The position numbers were made by a program, and so were the translations under genes. From Lunatibacter sp038209145 (GTDB taxonomy: Bacteria > Bacteroidota > Bacteroidia > Cytophagales > Cyclobacteriaceae): 64,000 bases of DNA. The notes under the pieces are model-generated. The model was not told where the DNA came from. It worked only from the letters and a program-made list of their open reading frames with translations, and did no database searches. Positions 45,721-55,102 of the stretch are shown here, in pieces. The stretch's first letter is position 1; each line of letters opens with the position of its first letter. The stretch is from contig JBBQXZ010000001.1 of NCBI GenBank assembly GCA_038209145.1, forward strand, positions 1-64,000. Direction: 5' to 3'.

Positions 45721-47190
45721 TTATCTCAAATAGTCAGGATAACTTCCTAAATCAATCTGCCAAACATAGGGCAAAAGAAACAAAGTAATGATAACAACCA
45801 CCAGAATAGAAATAACATTCATCCAAAATCCTGCTTTTATCATGGCAGGTATGGTTAAATAACCCGAACCAAAAACCACTGCGTTTGGAGGTGTTGCAAC
45901 AGGCAACATAAAGGCGCAGCTTGCGGCGAATGTTGCTCCAACCATCAAGCCAAATGGGTGTACATTCATAGCCAGTGCCACAGCGGCTAAGATCGGTAAA
46001 AGCATGGAAGCTGTTGCTACATTGGAGGTAATCTCTGTCAAGAAATTTACTGCGGCAATGATGAAAAATAGAAAGACCCAAAATGGAACATGCTGAATAA
46101 GTATAAACTGCTCACCTATCCACAGGGCTAGCCCGGTTTTTTGAAACCCAGTAGCCAAGGTCAATCCGCCTCCAAATAAAATCAAAATGCCCCAAGGTAT
46201 TTTCTCAGCCACATTCCAATCCAGCAGTTTTTTGTTGTCCCCCTCTCCTGAAGGTAATACAAATAATAACATCACTCCAGTTAGGGCAATTATGGTATCA
46301 TCCAATACTGGAATAAACCGCTGAAGTAAAAAAGTTCGGCAAATCCAGGCTGTACTCACTCCTATGAATACCCATAAAACCCTTTTTTCCTGTTTGGAAA
46401 TCCTGCCTAATGCCTTTAATTGCCCATCGATTTCTTCCTTCCCACCTTTAGTTTGCTTCACCATGGTAAGATCAAAAGCGATATTCACCAAGTAATACCA
46501 ACAGGAAACTAATAAAATTGCTGCAATGGGCAAACCGATCATCATCCATTGACTAAAACCTATTTCTACATCAAAAGATTTTTTAATAACGCCCACCAGG
46601 ATAATATTGGTCGGCGTACCAATGATAGTGGCCATACCTCCAATGCTTGCTCCATAGGCAATTCCCAGCATCAATGCACGGCCTATTGTTTTTTCTGCCA
46701 AAGATTTGTCTAAGGACTGATTTCCCAATTGTGAAATCACGGCAACGCCTATTGGAAGCATCATGAGGGAAGTTGCTGTATTGGATATCCACATGGATAA
46801 AAATCCCGTAGCAACCATGAAACCGAGTATGATTTTTTTTAAATCTGTTCCCATAAACGCAATAATATTTAAGGCAATTCGCTTGTGAAGGTTCCATTTT
46901 TCAATGGAAACAGCGATCATAAACCCACCCATGTAAAGTAAAACCATGGGATCAGAATAGGCCAACGACGTTTCTTTTATACCCAACACCCCTGTCAGAG
47001 GAAAAAGCAGTAAAGGCAAGAGTGCGGTGGCGGCAATGGGAATAGCCTCCGTAATCCACCACGTTGCAATCCAAGCTGTAATTGCCAATAAGGCAACTCC
47101 TTCACGCGACAAACCTGCAGGAAAGACAAACTGCAAAATTAGAAGGAAGAGGACGGGACCTAGCAAAAGTCCGATGCGGGAAGTGTTCAT
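45721..47190 (-). CDS. SLC13/DASS family sodium-coupled dicarboxylate transporter
   Basis: A 489-residue inner-membrane transporter with about 12 hydrophobic segments. Both signature SNT-type motifs of the divalent anion:Na+ symporter family are present: SNTATSLMMLPIG in the first half and SNVATASMLLPIL in the second. The WWITEAIPIAATALLP block near the N terminus is also diagnostic. Substrates in the family are succinate, malate, citrate or sulfate; this one cannot be assigned further. It is divergent from the large fusion protein gene. Confidence 0.93.
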   Translation of the reverse strand: MNTSRIGLLLGPVLFLLILQFVFPAGLSREGVALLAITAWIATWWITEAIPIAATALLPLLLFPLTGVLGIKETSLAYSDPMVLLYMGGFMIAVSIEKWNLHKRIALNIIAFMGTDLKKIILGFMVATGFLSMWISNTATSLMMLPIGVAVISQLGNQSLDKSLAEKTIGRALMLGIAYGASIGGMATIIGTPTNIILVGVIKKSFDVEIGFSQWMMIGLPIAAILLVSCWYYLVNIAFDLTMVKQTKGGKEEIDGQLKALGRISKQEKRVLWVFIGVSTAWICRTFLLQRFIPVLDDTIIALTGVMLLFVLPSGEGDNKKLLDWNVAEKIPWGILILFGGGLTLATGFQKTGLALWIGEQFILIQHVPFWVFLFFIIAAVNFLTEITSNVATASMLLPILAAVALAMNVHPFGLMVGATFAASCAFMLPVATPPNAVVFGSGYLTIPAMIKAGFWMNVISILVVVIITLFLLPYVWQIDLGSYPDYLR

Positions 47191-47466
47191 AACTTAAATT
47201 GAAATTTAAGATTAAACACTTTTTCCGAAATATCAAAAATTAAAAATCTGTGTTAAAAATTTCCGGTCAAATAATTCTAATTGGATTTGATTGAGAATTC
47301 AGCTATAATTGATAACGTTTTGCAAAGATTCCAAATTAACAGGATAGTACAGGACAGTATTTCAGTTGTTCCACCTTTTATTTATATGTTGGAATCAGCA
47401 ACAAATTAAAAACTTTCATTTCATTATTCCGTGCCCATTAAAAAATTTAACCTTATTCACCACCAA

Positions 47467-50400
47467 ATGAAAAATTTGAACATACTTCTCAAAAGTTTTT
47501 TATTCGTGTTCCTCGTTTGGACAGCCGTTAGCTGTGGTCCAGAGGAAGAAGCGTTGACCTTGAGAAAAGGAAACCATATTATGCTGATTGGAAACAACCT
47601 GGGGTCGCGCATGATGGATTATGGACATTTCGAAACAGAAATGCATGTTAGGTATCCCGATTCCTTACTTTTTATCCGAAATATGAGTGATGCGGGGGAT
47701 ACGCCTGGCTTTAGGGCTCACTCGGGAAGAAATACTCCATGGGCATTTCCAGGTGCGGAAAAATTCCAAACGGAATTGGCAACACCCTCCGGTAGTGAAG
47801 GGCATTTGGAATACCCCGATGAGTGGCTTACTCGCTTGAAGGCAGACATCATAGTAGGCTTCTTTGGTTACAATGAGAGTTTCGAAGGTCTGGATGGGGT
47901 TGAGCTTTGGAAAGAAGAACTTGAGGCTTTTATTGAACATACCAAGGGACAAAATTACAATGGAAATCTCCCTGCACAATTGGCACTAGTATCTCCCATT
48001 GCCTTTGAAGACCTCTCTGACTTGTACGACTTACCTAATGGGGAGAAAGAAAATGAAAACCTGGCACTTTATACCCAGGCCATGAAAGAAGTAGCAGAAA
48101 GAAACCAGGTTTTTTTCATTGACGCACTTGAGCCTTCCAAAAAATGGTATGCCTCCAGCAAAGACCCACTTACCATCGATGGGTTTCAGTTAAATGAAGA
48201 AGGCTATAAGAAATTTTCCGTTTTTTTGGCGGAAAAACTTTTTGGCAAAAACAAAGTGCGTGCTGAAGATTACCGCGCCCAAATCCATGAAACCGTAATG
48301 GAAAAAAACTGGATGTGGCATAATGACTACAAAATACCCAACGGTGTTCACGTATTTGGTCGGAGGTATAATCCTTTCGGACCGGACAACTATCCCTTCG
48401 AAATTGAAAAAATACGGCAGATGACTGACAATCGGGACCAGGCCATCTGGGCCGCCAACAAAGGAGAGTCCTTTGACTTGGTAACCGCAGATGCCAATAC
48501 CCGCAAGTTGCCAGAAGTTGAAACCAATTACAGCCCCGAAAAAAACGGAAGTTTGGAATATTTGTATGGACAGGCTGCTCTGGATAAAATCCAAGTTCCT
48601 GAAGGATATAAATTGGAGTTGTTTGCCTCCGAAGTCGAATTCCCTGATTTGGCAAACCCAGTCCAAATGACCTTTGACCACAAGGGCCGCCTGTGGGTAG
48701 CTGTAATGCCAAGTTATCCGCACTACAAGCCGGGAGATGCAAAGCCAAATGACAAAATTCTGATTTTGGAAGATACCAACAAGGACGGCAAAGCCGATAA
48801 GCAAACTGTTTTTGCGGATGGCCTCCATCTGCCCATAGGATTGGAGATCGCTCCGGAAGGGGTATATGTATCTCAGGGTACAAATTTGGTGATCCTAAAG
48901 GACCTTGATGGCGATGATCACGCAGATACCAAAGAAATCCTGATGAGCGGTTTCGATGACCACGATACCCACCACAATATCAGTGCGTTTGTCGCAGACC
49001 CTTCAGGAGCTATTTATATGGGAGAGGGGGTATTCCTTCATACAAACGTGGAAACGCCCTATGGCCCAGTACGTGCTACCAACGGAGGGTTTTACCGATA
49101 TAATCCGGCAAGAAGACACCTGGAAAGAACAGCCCAACTTCCCATTCCCAACCCGTGGGGAATAGCCTTCGATGAGTGGGGACAAAATTTCTTCGCCGAA
49201 ACTTCCGGACCCGATGTACGTTGGATGATGCCGGGTTCTGTAAAACCGCGTTATGGGGAAGCAACACATAAAGGGGCTAACTTAATTGAAGACGCGCACC
49301 GTGTACGGCCCACCTCCGGACTGGAGTTTGTTTCCAGCAGGCACTTTCCTGATGAGGTTCAAGGAGATATGTTGATCAACAACACCATCGGCTTCCTTGG
49401 AATGAAGCAGCATGTAATGGAAGATGACGGTACGGGTTATAAAAGCCGACACCGGCAAGATTTGGTGAAAAGTGATGACCGAAATTTCCGTCCAGTAGAC
49501 ATGGAATTTGCACCGGATGGATCGCTATATTTTATAGATTGGCACAATATCTTGGTAGGCCATATGCAGCACAATGCAAGAGATCCTTTACGTGACCATG
49601 TACATGGAAGGGTTTACCGCATTACCTATCCCAGCCGACCTCTCATTACTCCGCCGCCAATAGCAGGAGCAAGCATTGATCAATTATTGGAAAACCTAAA
49701 ACTACCCGAATTTCGGGCAAGGTATAGAACCAGGTCTGAATTAAGGGGCAAAAATGTGGATGAAGTACTGTCTAAATTAAAAACTTGGGCAGAAAATCTG
49801 GACAAAAAGGACCCCAAGTATGAACACCACGTGTTGGAAGCACTTTGGGTATCGTGGGGGCTAAATAAAGTAGATCAGGATTTGCTCAAGCAGATGCTGG
49901 AAGCCAACGATCCAAGAGCACGTGCAGCAGCGGCTAGGGTGTTGCGCTATACAGGTCATCAGGTGCCCAATCAACTTGTACTGTTAAAGCAGGCAGCTGC
50001 CGATGAGCATGGTAGGGTACGGCTAGAAGCAATCGTGGCTGCTTCCTGGATGGATAAAGACAGCGGATTGGAAATACTAGAGGTAGCCAATGTTCATCCC
50101 ATGGATGATTGGATGATTAAAGCATTTGAAACTTCGCTTGCGCATTTGAATGGTTTCTCCCTCAGTGATGTGGTTATCAGTGCCAGTGGGAGTATTGAAT
50201 TTAAAAGTAAATCTCTGGATGAGGTTATGCCTTCATCAAACACCAATTTGAAGGGTGCCGAGTTGGCACTTTATGATAAGGGAAAAATTATTTATAGTAA
50301 GGAAGGTTTTTGTATAACTTGCCATCAAGATGACGGTAAAGGGTTGACAGCCTCCGGTTTTCCACCTTTGGCAGGAACCCAATGGGTTACTGGCAATCAA

Positions 50401-50688
50401 GACCGCCTGATCAAAATCATTTTAAATGGCCTAATGGGTCCCATAGAGGTATTGGGTAAGGAGTATCCAGGCCAAGTTCCCATGACCCCATACGGGGGCA
50501 TGCTAAATGATGAGGAAATTGCTTCGGTGGCTACCTATGTAAGGAATTCATTTGGAAACGAGGCATCTTCAATTACACCTGCAAAGGTCAAATCCGTTCG
50601 TGAAGCCATTGCTGGTAAAAAGGGATTTTATTCGCCCACCGAACTTCTTCAGGAACATCCCATGGAGATGCCTACTGCAAGTAAATAG
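47467..50688 (+). CDS. SGNH-like / PVC-type heme-binding / cytochrome c fusion lipoprotein
   Basis: A 1073-residue lipoprotein from the ATG at 47467, with lipobox cysteine in AVSCGPEEE. The first domain (about 35-275) is SGNH-hydrolase-like, but the catalytic GDS is replaced by GNN (LIGNNLG). The middle (about 370-730) is the membrane-bound dehydrogenase-type beta-propeller found in PVC-type heme-binding proteins (LFASEVEFPDLANPVQMTFD, DTNKDGKADKQTVFADG, NPWGIAFDEWG). HEAT-like helices follow (about 770-920). The C-terminal class I cytochrome c domain has heme motif C949-x-x-C952-H953 and a distal Met region (PYGGML). It is probably a periplasm-facing electron-transferring dehydrogenase for sugars or alcohols. 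It is transcribed alone. Confidence 0.9.
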   Translation: MKNLNILLKSFLFVFLVWTAVSCGPEEEALTLRKGNHIMLIGNNLGSRMMDYGHFETEMHVRYPDSLLFIRNMSDAGDTPGFRAHSGRNTPWAFPGAEKFQTELATPSGSEGHLEYPDEWLTRLKADIIVGFFGYNESFEGLDGVELWKEELEAFIEHTKGQNYNGNLPAQLALVSPIAFEDLSDLYDLPNGEKENENLALYTQAMKEVAERNQVFFIDALEPSKKWYASSKDPLTIDGFQLNEEGYKKFSVFLAEKLFGKNKVRAEDYRAQIHETVMEKNWMWHNDYKIPNGVHVFGRRYNPFGPDNYPFEIEKIRQMTDNRDQAIWAANKGESFDLVTADANTRKLPEVETNYSPEKNGSLEYLYGQAALDKIQVPEGYKLELFASEVEFPDLANPVQMTFDHKGRLWVAVMPSYPHYKPGDAKPNDKILILEDTNKDGKADKQTVFADGLHLPIGLEIAPEGVYVSQGTNLVILKDLDGDDHADTKEILMSGFDDHDTHHNISAFVADPSGAIYMGEGVFLHTNVETPYGPVRATNGGFYRYNPARRHLERTAQLPIPNPWGIAFDEWGQNFFAETSGPDVRWMMPGSVKPRYGEATHKGANLIEDAHRVRPTSGLEFVSSRHFPDEVQGDMLINNTIGFLGMKQHVMEDDGTGYKSRHRQDLVKSDDRNFRPVDMEFAPDGSLYFIDWHNILVGHMQHNARDPLRDHVHGRVYRITYPSRPLITPPPIAGASIDQLLENLKLPEFRARYRTRSELRGKNVDEVLSKLKTWAENLDKKDPKYEHHVLEALWVSWGLNKVDQDLLKQMLEANDPRARAAAARVLRYTGHQVPNQLVLLKQAAADEHGRVRLEAIVAASWMDKDSGLEILEVANVHPMDDWMIKAFETSLAHLNGFSLSDVVISASGSIEFKSKSLDEVMPSSNTNLKGAELALYDKGKIIYSKEGFCITCHQDDGKGLTASGFPPLAGTQWVTGNQDRLIKIILNGLMGPIEVLGKEYPGQVPMTPYGGMLNDEEIASVATYVRNSFGNEASSITPAKVKSVREAIAGKKGFYSPTELLQEHPMEMPTASK

Positions 50689-50715
50689 AAACAGTTGATT
50701 CCATAATTTAATGAT

Positions 50716-50744
50716 AAAGGCAGTCCTAACTAGGGGCTGCCTTT
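50716..50744 (+). terminator. probable terminator after the fusion lipoprotein
   Basis: An 8-bp perfect stem (50716-50723 with 50737-50744), extended by G-U/G-C pairs, about 30 bases past the stop. The T tail is short and interrupted, so efficiency is uncertain. Confidence 0.6.
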
Positions 50745-51262
50745 GCTGTTTAGCGTGAAAGAAAGGTCTTTCCACAGTGTATGTGGGCTTTGACATTTCT
50801 TCCAATCAAGAAAACCTGAAGTTGAAAGGCATGATTTGAAAAAACCATAACCATTCTCACCTTATAAAGGTCATAAGTTAGATACATAAATTTTAACAAA
50901 AAAAATCCGTTTTAAAACTATTTACCCTTCATTAAGGGCTGATACTTTATTAAATTGACATACATAGAGCAACGATTGATTTTTTTCGATAAACTAAATA
51001 TTATATAATCAATGTTTTACAAGGAACAAAAAGTAGGTAGTTAAATGCTGACCTCTATCACTTTATTAGCGGAAGTAGTTTTTATCTCCAGGTTTTAATT
51101 TAGCTGTTAATTAGTTCATCATTAAATTTCGTTATAGCATGCAATGACCCGAAAACTTTTTACTTTTAGGATAATTTTTTTCTCAAAAGTAAATTTTTCA
51201 ACAGAAAAATTACCTCTTCAATTAAGTTTTACAATCAAAGCAAGTATGGCGGCAAACTAGAG
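50745..51262. other. AT-rich intergenic region, no gene seen
   Basis: About 520 bases between the convergent fusion lipoprotein and DoxX-like genes. No coding frame, hairpin or repeat was recognised. Confidence 0.55.
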
Positions 51263-51616
51263 TCATGATTCCAAGAAAATTTTCATTGACTCAAAAAAGA
51301 TATATGAATTTAAAAAAAGAAAAAATAATGCCGGCAAAGATACCCACAAACCGTCTTTTATCTTTAACCTGACTGCTACGCCTAAAAACATCAATAAAGC
51401 CAACCCTCCGGACGAAATTAATAAAATTGGGCTAATTAATAATCCAACCAGCAAACCTACCGCCCCAAGGATCTCTAAAACTGCTGTAAGGCCTCCCAAT
51501 TTACCCAACCCAAAGCGGATAAATTCATTTTTCATGTGTGGAGAGGTAAAATAAGCTATTCCGTAAGCTAAAAAGGATAGACTCGAAATGAGAATCATAA
51601 CATCCAGTAAACGCAT
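51263..51616 (-). CDS. DoxX-like small membrane protein
   Basis: A 117-residue protein with four hydrophobic helices, DoxX-like by size and by the AVLEILGAVGLLVGLL segment of helix 2. The start is the ATG at 51616, which overlaps the stop of the upstream gene by 1 base in a TAATG junction; the longer frame with a soluble N-terminal extension is rejected. DoxX-family proteins are linked with quinone or thiosulfate oxidation and redox stress, but most members are uncharacterised. Confidence 0.8.
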   Translation of the reverse strand: MRLLDVMILISSLSFLAYGIAYFTSPHMKNEFIRFGLGKLGGLTAVLEILGAVGLLVGLLISPILLISSGGLALLMFLGVAVRLKIKDGLWVSLPALFFLFLNSYIFFESMKIFLES

Positions 51617-51963
51617 TATACAATTATATTTAGGGATACGGCAGCTATGAAAAGGCATAGCACCAAGAGGAACAAAGACGGCAATCTTTTGTTCCAAGGG
51701 TTATTTACTTTGGAGTGAAAATACTGTGCGCTCAACATAAGGAGAGCCATCAAAAGTGCCGGAATAAGAACAAGCGGAGGAAACCAGATACCTGCTACAA
51801 GCAATGTTGCCAATGCAATTTTAGCTGAACCGACCATCGTGCGCATCAAATCACTCAAGCCATATTGGTTAAATTCTTTCACGATATTATCGAAACGAAA
51901 TACCCATACAACGACAATAGAAATAGCAACAATGAGCTGCGCGATTACAGATAAATTTTCCAT
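51616..51963 (-). CDS. DoxX-like small membrane protein
   Basis: A 115-residue protein with four predicted helices. The segment FNQYGLSDLMRTMVGSAKIALATLLVAG resembles the loop and helix 2 of DoxX-like proteins. It is the upstream partner of the second DoxX-like protein, and the 1-base stop/start overlap implies coupled translation and perhaps a heteromer. Past it begins the decayed region. Confidence 0.8.
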   Translation of the reverse strand: MENLSVIAQLIVAISIVVVWVFRFDNIVKEFNQYGLSDLMRTMVGSAKIALATLLVAGIWFPPLVLIPALLMALLMLSAQYFHSKVNNPWNKRLPSLFLLVLCLFIAAVSLNIIV

Positions 51964-52604
51964 TTTATGTTATTTATTTCCTTACTCATGTGGCTTTTCA
52001 GGTTACGCCCCGTTTTTTTGAGTGGTTTCTGGTCTACACTTTTTAGTTATTTGGATGAATAACTTATACAATCCATTTAGGATTGTGAGCATTCTTCTTT
52101 CTGTCGTGTTGATTTGACGGCTTTGAGGAGGAAACAATTTCATCCAAATGTAAACGTTTTCCACTTTGAGTGAAGATTCACCATTGGTTTAGACCTGCGA
52201 TACAGTACTTACCTGTTGGCTTAAATCTGGCAATTGTGTCTGCTACATCGTCTAATTATCTTATGCTGTCCCAATATACGAAATACTGTTTAGGTTTGCT
52301 TTTTATTTCGATCACCGCCATGGGATTCAATAGCGAAACCGAAGAAATCCGGAGTCAAATCTTAAAATTTTTACCTAACCGTTTAAGATTGCCGATAGCC
52401 AACGGTTTTCTGTTTGGCAACGTGGAAATCGCAGACAACAGATCTTCTGCCTGTTCCAAGTATCCGGAAATGTGATAGGCGAATCTATTCCCATTAGATT
52501 AATCCGGCGGGGACTTCTAATTAATTTACGGCGGGGGTTTTGTCATTCTTCGTCATTTTTCGAGAGGGAAAAACTTGGTTGTCAGCCAGTGTTTCCTGAA
52601 GATC
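51964..52604. other. non-coding or decayed sequence
   Basis: About 640 bases with no intact gene. A plus-strand frame at 52170-52475 and a minus-strand frame with a single internal stop over about 52260-52475 can both be read for some distance, but neither gives a recognisable domain. The left part upstream of 51963 should hold the DoxX promoter. I regard the rest as remains of genes continuous with the adjacent pseudogenes. Confidence 0.5.
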
Positions 52605-53575
52605 CTAATCACTTTGATGAAACACTTTCTTATCTCCGCTATCTATTTCGTCTCTCGGTTTTTCAAGCGGTAATGTAAAATAAAAAGAGGAACCCTCGCC
52701 CTCTATGTTTTCTACCCATATCTCGCCCCCATTTTTTACCAAAAAGCCTTTTACTAGCAGCAAACCTATACTTGCACCTTTATTTTCTTGCTATTGAAAG
52801 GGAATTAATCTGCGGGGTGAAAAGTTTGTCCTGTATTTCTTTGGACATCCCCATTCCGGTATCCTTAATCTCTATGATCATTTTACGCTCACTTATTTTT
52901 GCAGTTACCGTAATTTTTCCTTCTTTCTGGGAATGTTTTATGGCATTTGAAACAATATTTTGGAGTATTGAGATTAACATTTTTTCATCTGCGAAAACAT
53001 TTGTGTTTTCTACAATTTCGTGATGGAGGTTTACTGTATTTATTGAAGCGGTATCTTTTAAAGTATCAAATACTTTTTTGACATATTCAGAAAGCTTGAT
53101 TTTTGTGGGGGTAAGCGCATCCGACGCATATTTGATTCTTGCCCATTCCAGCAAATATTCTAACATATTCAATTCTTAAGTAGATTTTTTGTGTAGATGT
53201 TCAAGTAGTATTTTCGCTTCTTCTGCATCTATTTCCTCAAAATTTCATTTCAGGTGATGTGCTGTTGAAATAATACCTATTAGGGGGTTTCTCAAATCAT
53301 GAGAAAGTATGGCGGGTATACTGTCTTTATGCGTGTTCAGTTCTTCAAGTTCCTTAATATGTTTTTTTATGGCTTCTTCTGAATTCCTTCTATCAGTTAA
53401 ATCCCTTAGGATTTTGACATAGCCCAGCAGTTTTTCATCTATTCCTATAAGAGGAAAAACCAAACCATAAGCATAAAATTCGCTTCCGCCTTTGCGAATG
53501 TGCCACCTGTTATCTACAGCTCTTTACCCATTTTCATCATTCAATAAATAACCTGCCAAAATACCTCCGGTCGGA
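52605..53575 (-). pseudogene. PAS-type sensor histidine kinase, truncated and with three stops and a frameshift
   Basis: Read on the minus strand, one frame runs from about 53575 through a PAS/PAC end (WHIRKGGSEFYAYG ... GYVKILRDLT), the HisKA H-box SHDLRNPL and the HATPase N-box NIVSNAIKHS to the G1-box DTGMGMS. It is broken by in-frame stops at about 53510 (after DENG), 53237-53239 (after HHLK) and about 53181 (after KKST). A one-base shift near 52780 changes frame; the rest (GASIGLLLVKGF ... GEGSSFYFTLP) continues in the new frame to a TAG at 52605-52607. The sensor N terminus is missing: the sequence stops abruptly where the phhA pseudogene begins. The gene is certainly non-functional unless recoded. 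Confidence 0.85.
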
Positions 53576-53597
53576 AAAGCTAACACCATACACAAAA

Positions 53598-54387
53598 CCA
53601 ACCGTGACCATACCAACCCCTTATGCCCTTTTGACCGATCCCCTCCTGCAACAACTAAGCCAAGACTACGACCAATATACCGATGAAGATTAGCGGGTCT
53701 GGAAGTTGCTCTTCGAGCGGCAAAACCAACATCTTCCACAATCCGCCTTGGAGGCATATATGCGGGGATTGGATTATATTGGGTTCAGTGCGGACTGCAT
53801 CCCTGATTTTGGAGAGGTGGACCGAAAACTGGGTCAGACAACTGGGTGGTCCGTCCAGGTGGTCCCCGGGCTGATTGACGTCGACCTGTTTTTCGGTTTG
53901 CTCTACCACAGGCGTTTTCCCGCATCAACGTGGTCGCAAAATGAATGCCCTAGACTACCTTCAGGAGCCGGATATGTTCCACGATGCCTTTGCCCACCTG
54001 CCATTGCTGACAAATGCAGCCTTTACGCATTTCCTGGAGGACTTGTCCGGGATTGCCCCGCGCTACCTAGAAAACCCCCTTGCCATAGAACTGCTTTAGC
54101 GCCTTTACTGGTTTACCGTGGAGCTTGGGCTGATCCGGGAAGAGGGCAAGCTCCGAGCCTAAGGATCAGGCATAATAAGCTCTGCCGGGGAGACGAAATT
54201 CAGCCTTTCCGATGAACCCAAGCACCTTGACTACGAAGTCAGCATCATCCTCAACACCCCATACTGGAAAAACAAGTTTCAGGATAGGTACTTTGTTATT
54301 GACGGTTTTGAACAACTCTATACCTCCGTCCCGAAGATTGAGCGGCAGTTGGAGCTTGAGCTGGCCATGTCATCGGACGAGGTTTGA
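53598..54387 (+). pseudogene. phhA: phenylalanine 4-hydroxylase (biopterin-dependent) pseudogene
   Basis: Reading plus-strand frames gives a near full-length aromatic amino acid hydroxylase: TPYALLTDPLLQQLSQDY at the start, then LFERQNQHLPQSALEAYM, GWSVQVVPGLID, FPASTW, LDYLQEPDMFHDAFAHLPLL (two iron histidines), RLYWFTVELGLIREEG (iron glutamate), ISSAGETKFSLSD and TPYWKNKFQDRYFVIDGFEQL. It is broken by stops at 53691-53693, 54097-54099 and 54160-54162 and by a frameshift near 53930, in the sequence between FPASTW and RKMNALDYL. The true product would convert phenylalanine to tyrosine. Composition is richer in G+C than the genes to its left. Confidence 0.9.
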
Positions 54388-54514
54388 GACTTGGACCGTC
54401 TCGCATAAAGCAAATTTTAATTTAAATTCCTCAATCAACAAGCGAAAAACAGTAAATTAGCGGCCTGAATGGGTGAAGCCTGTGTGAAATACAGCTTTTC
54501 CAACGCACCAAACA

Positions 54515-55099
54515 ATGAATGTAGCCGTAATCAAATACAACGCCGGCAATGTACAGTCGGTCCTCTATGCCCTGGAAAGATTGGGGGCGACAGCCTCGCT
54601 GACAGATGACTGGGAAACTATTAAGCGTGCCGACAAGGTCATCTTTCCAGGCCAGGGAGAAGCCAGTACCGCCTTGGGTTATCTGAAAGCCCGGAAGCTT
54701 GATCAGCTGATCCAAGAACTCAAGCAACCTTTTTTGGGAATCTGCCTTGGATTGCAACTTCTTTGTGACTATTCGGAAGAGAACGACACGCCCTGCCTGG
54801 GCATATTTCCTGTGCGGGTGAAGAAATTCCCGGCTTTAGAGAAGGTTCCCCACATCGGATGGAACAACCTCGAAAACCTGCAATCGCCACTACTGAATGG
54901 CTTGGACGAGTCGGCCTATGTCTATTACGTACACAGCTTTTACGCCGAGGTGCATCCCGAGTACACCATTGCCACGTCACATTATATGCTGGACTTCAGC
55001 GCCCTGCTGCATCGGGACAATTACTACGCCATGCAGGCCCATCCCGAAAAGAGCAGCACTGCCGGGGAAAAAATACTGACTAACTTTCTGAACGTATAA
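54515..55099 (+). CDS. hisH: imidazole glycerol phosphate synthase, glutamine amidotransferase subunit
   Basis: A 194-residue glutaminase subunit that feeds ammonia to HisF in histidine synthesis. The catalytic triad is present: C77 in GICLGLQ, and H176 and E178 in AHPEKS. PGQGEA and KVPHIGWN are further signatures. It heads the hisH-A-F-IE run, and hisA starts 3 bases after its stop. The usual upstream Bacteroidota genes (hisG, D, C, B) are absent; instead the phhA pseudogene ends 127 bases before it. That spacer must now supply the promoter. Confidence 0.95.
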   Translation: MNVAVIKYNAGNVQSVLYALERLGATASLTDDWETIKRADKVIFPGQGEASTALGYLKARKLDQLIQELKQPFLGICLGLQLLCDYSEENDTPCLGIFPVRVKKFPALEKVPHIGWNNLENLQSPLLNGLDESAYVYYVHSFYAEVHPEYTIATSHYMLDFSALLHRDNYYAMQAHPEKSSTAGEKILTNFLNV

Positions 55100-55102
55100 G
55101 CC

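Noticed and set aside
48170..48883. Long minus-strand open frames opposite the fusion lipoprotein gene
   Set aside because: They lie wholly within a strongly conserved coding region on the plus strand and show no domain or start signal.
52170..52475. Possible IS30-type transposase remnant (segment QYLPVGLNLA followed later by YCLGL)
   Set aside because: Only two short weak resemblances to the C-terminal IS30 region, no catalytic residues, no upstream homology and no inverted repeats were seen.
52605..54387. Programmed stop-codon readthrough or recoding instead of pseudogenes
   Set aside because: Six stops and two shifts in two unrelated adjacent genes, together with 5' truncation of the kinase, are more simply explained by decay.
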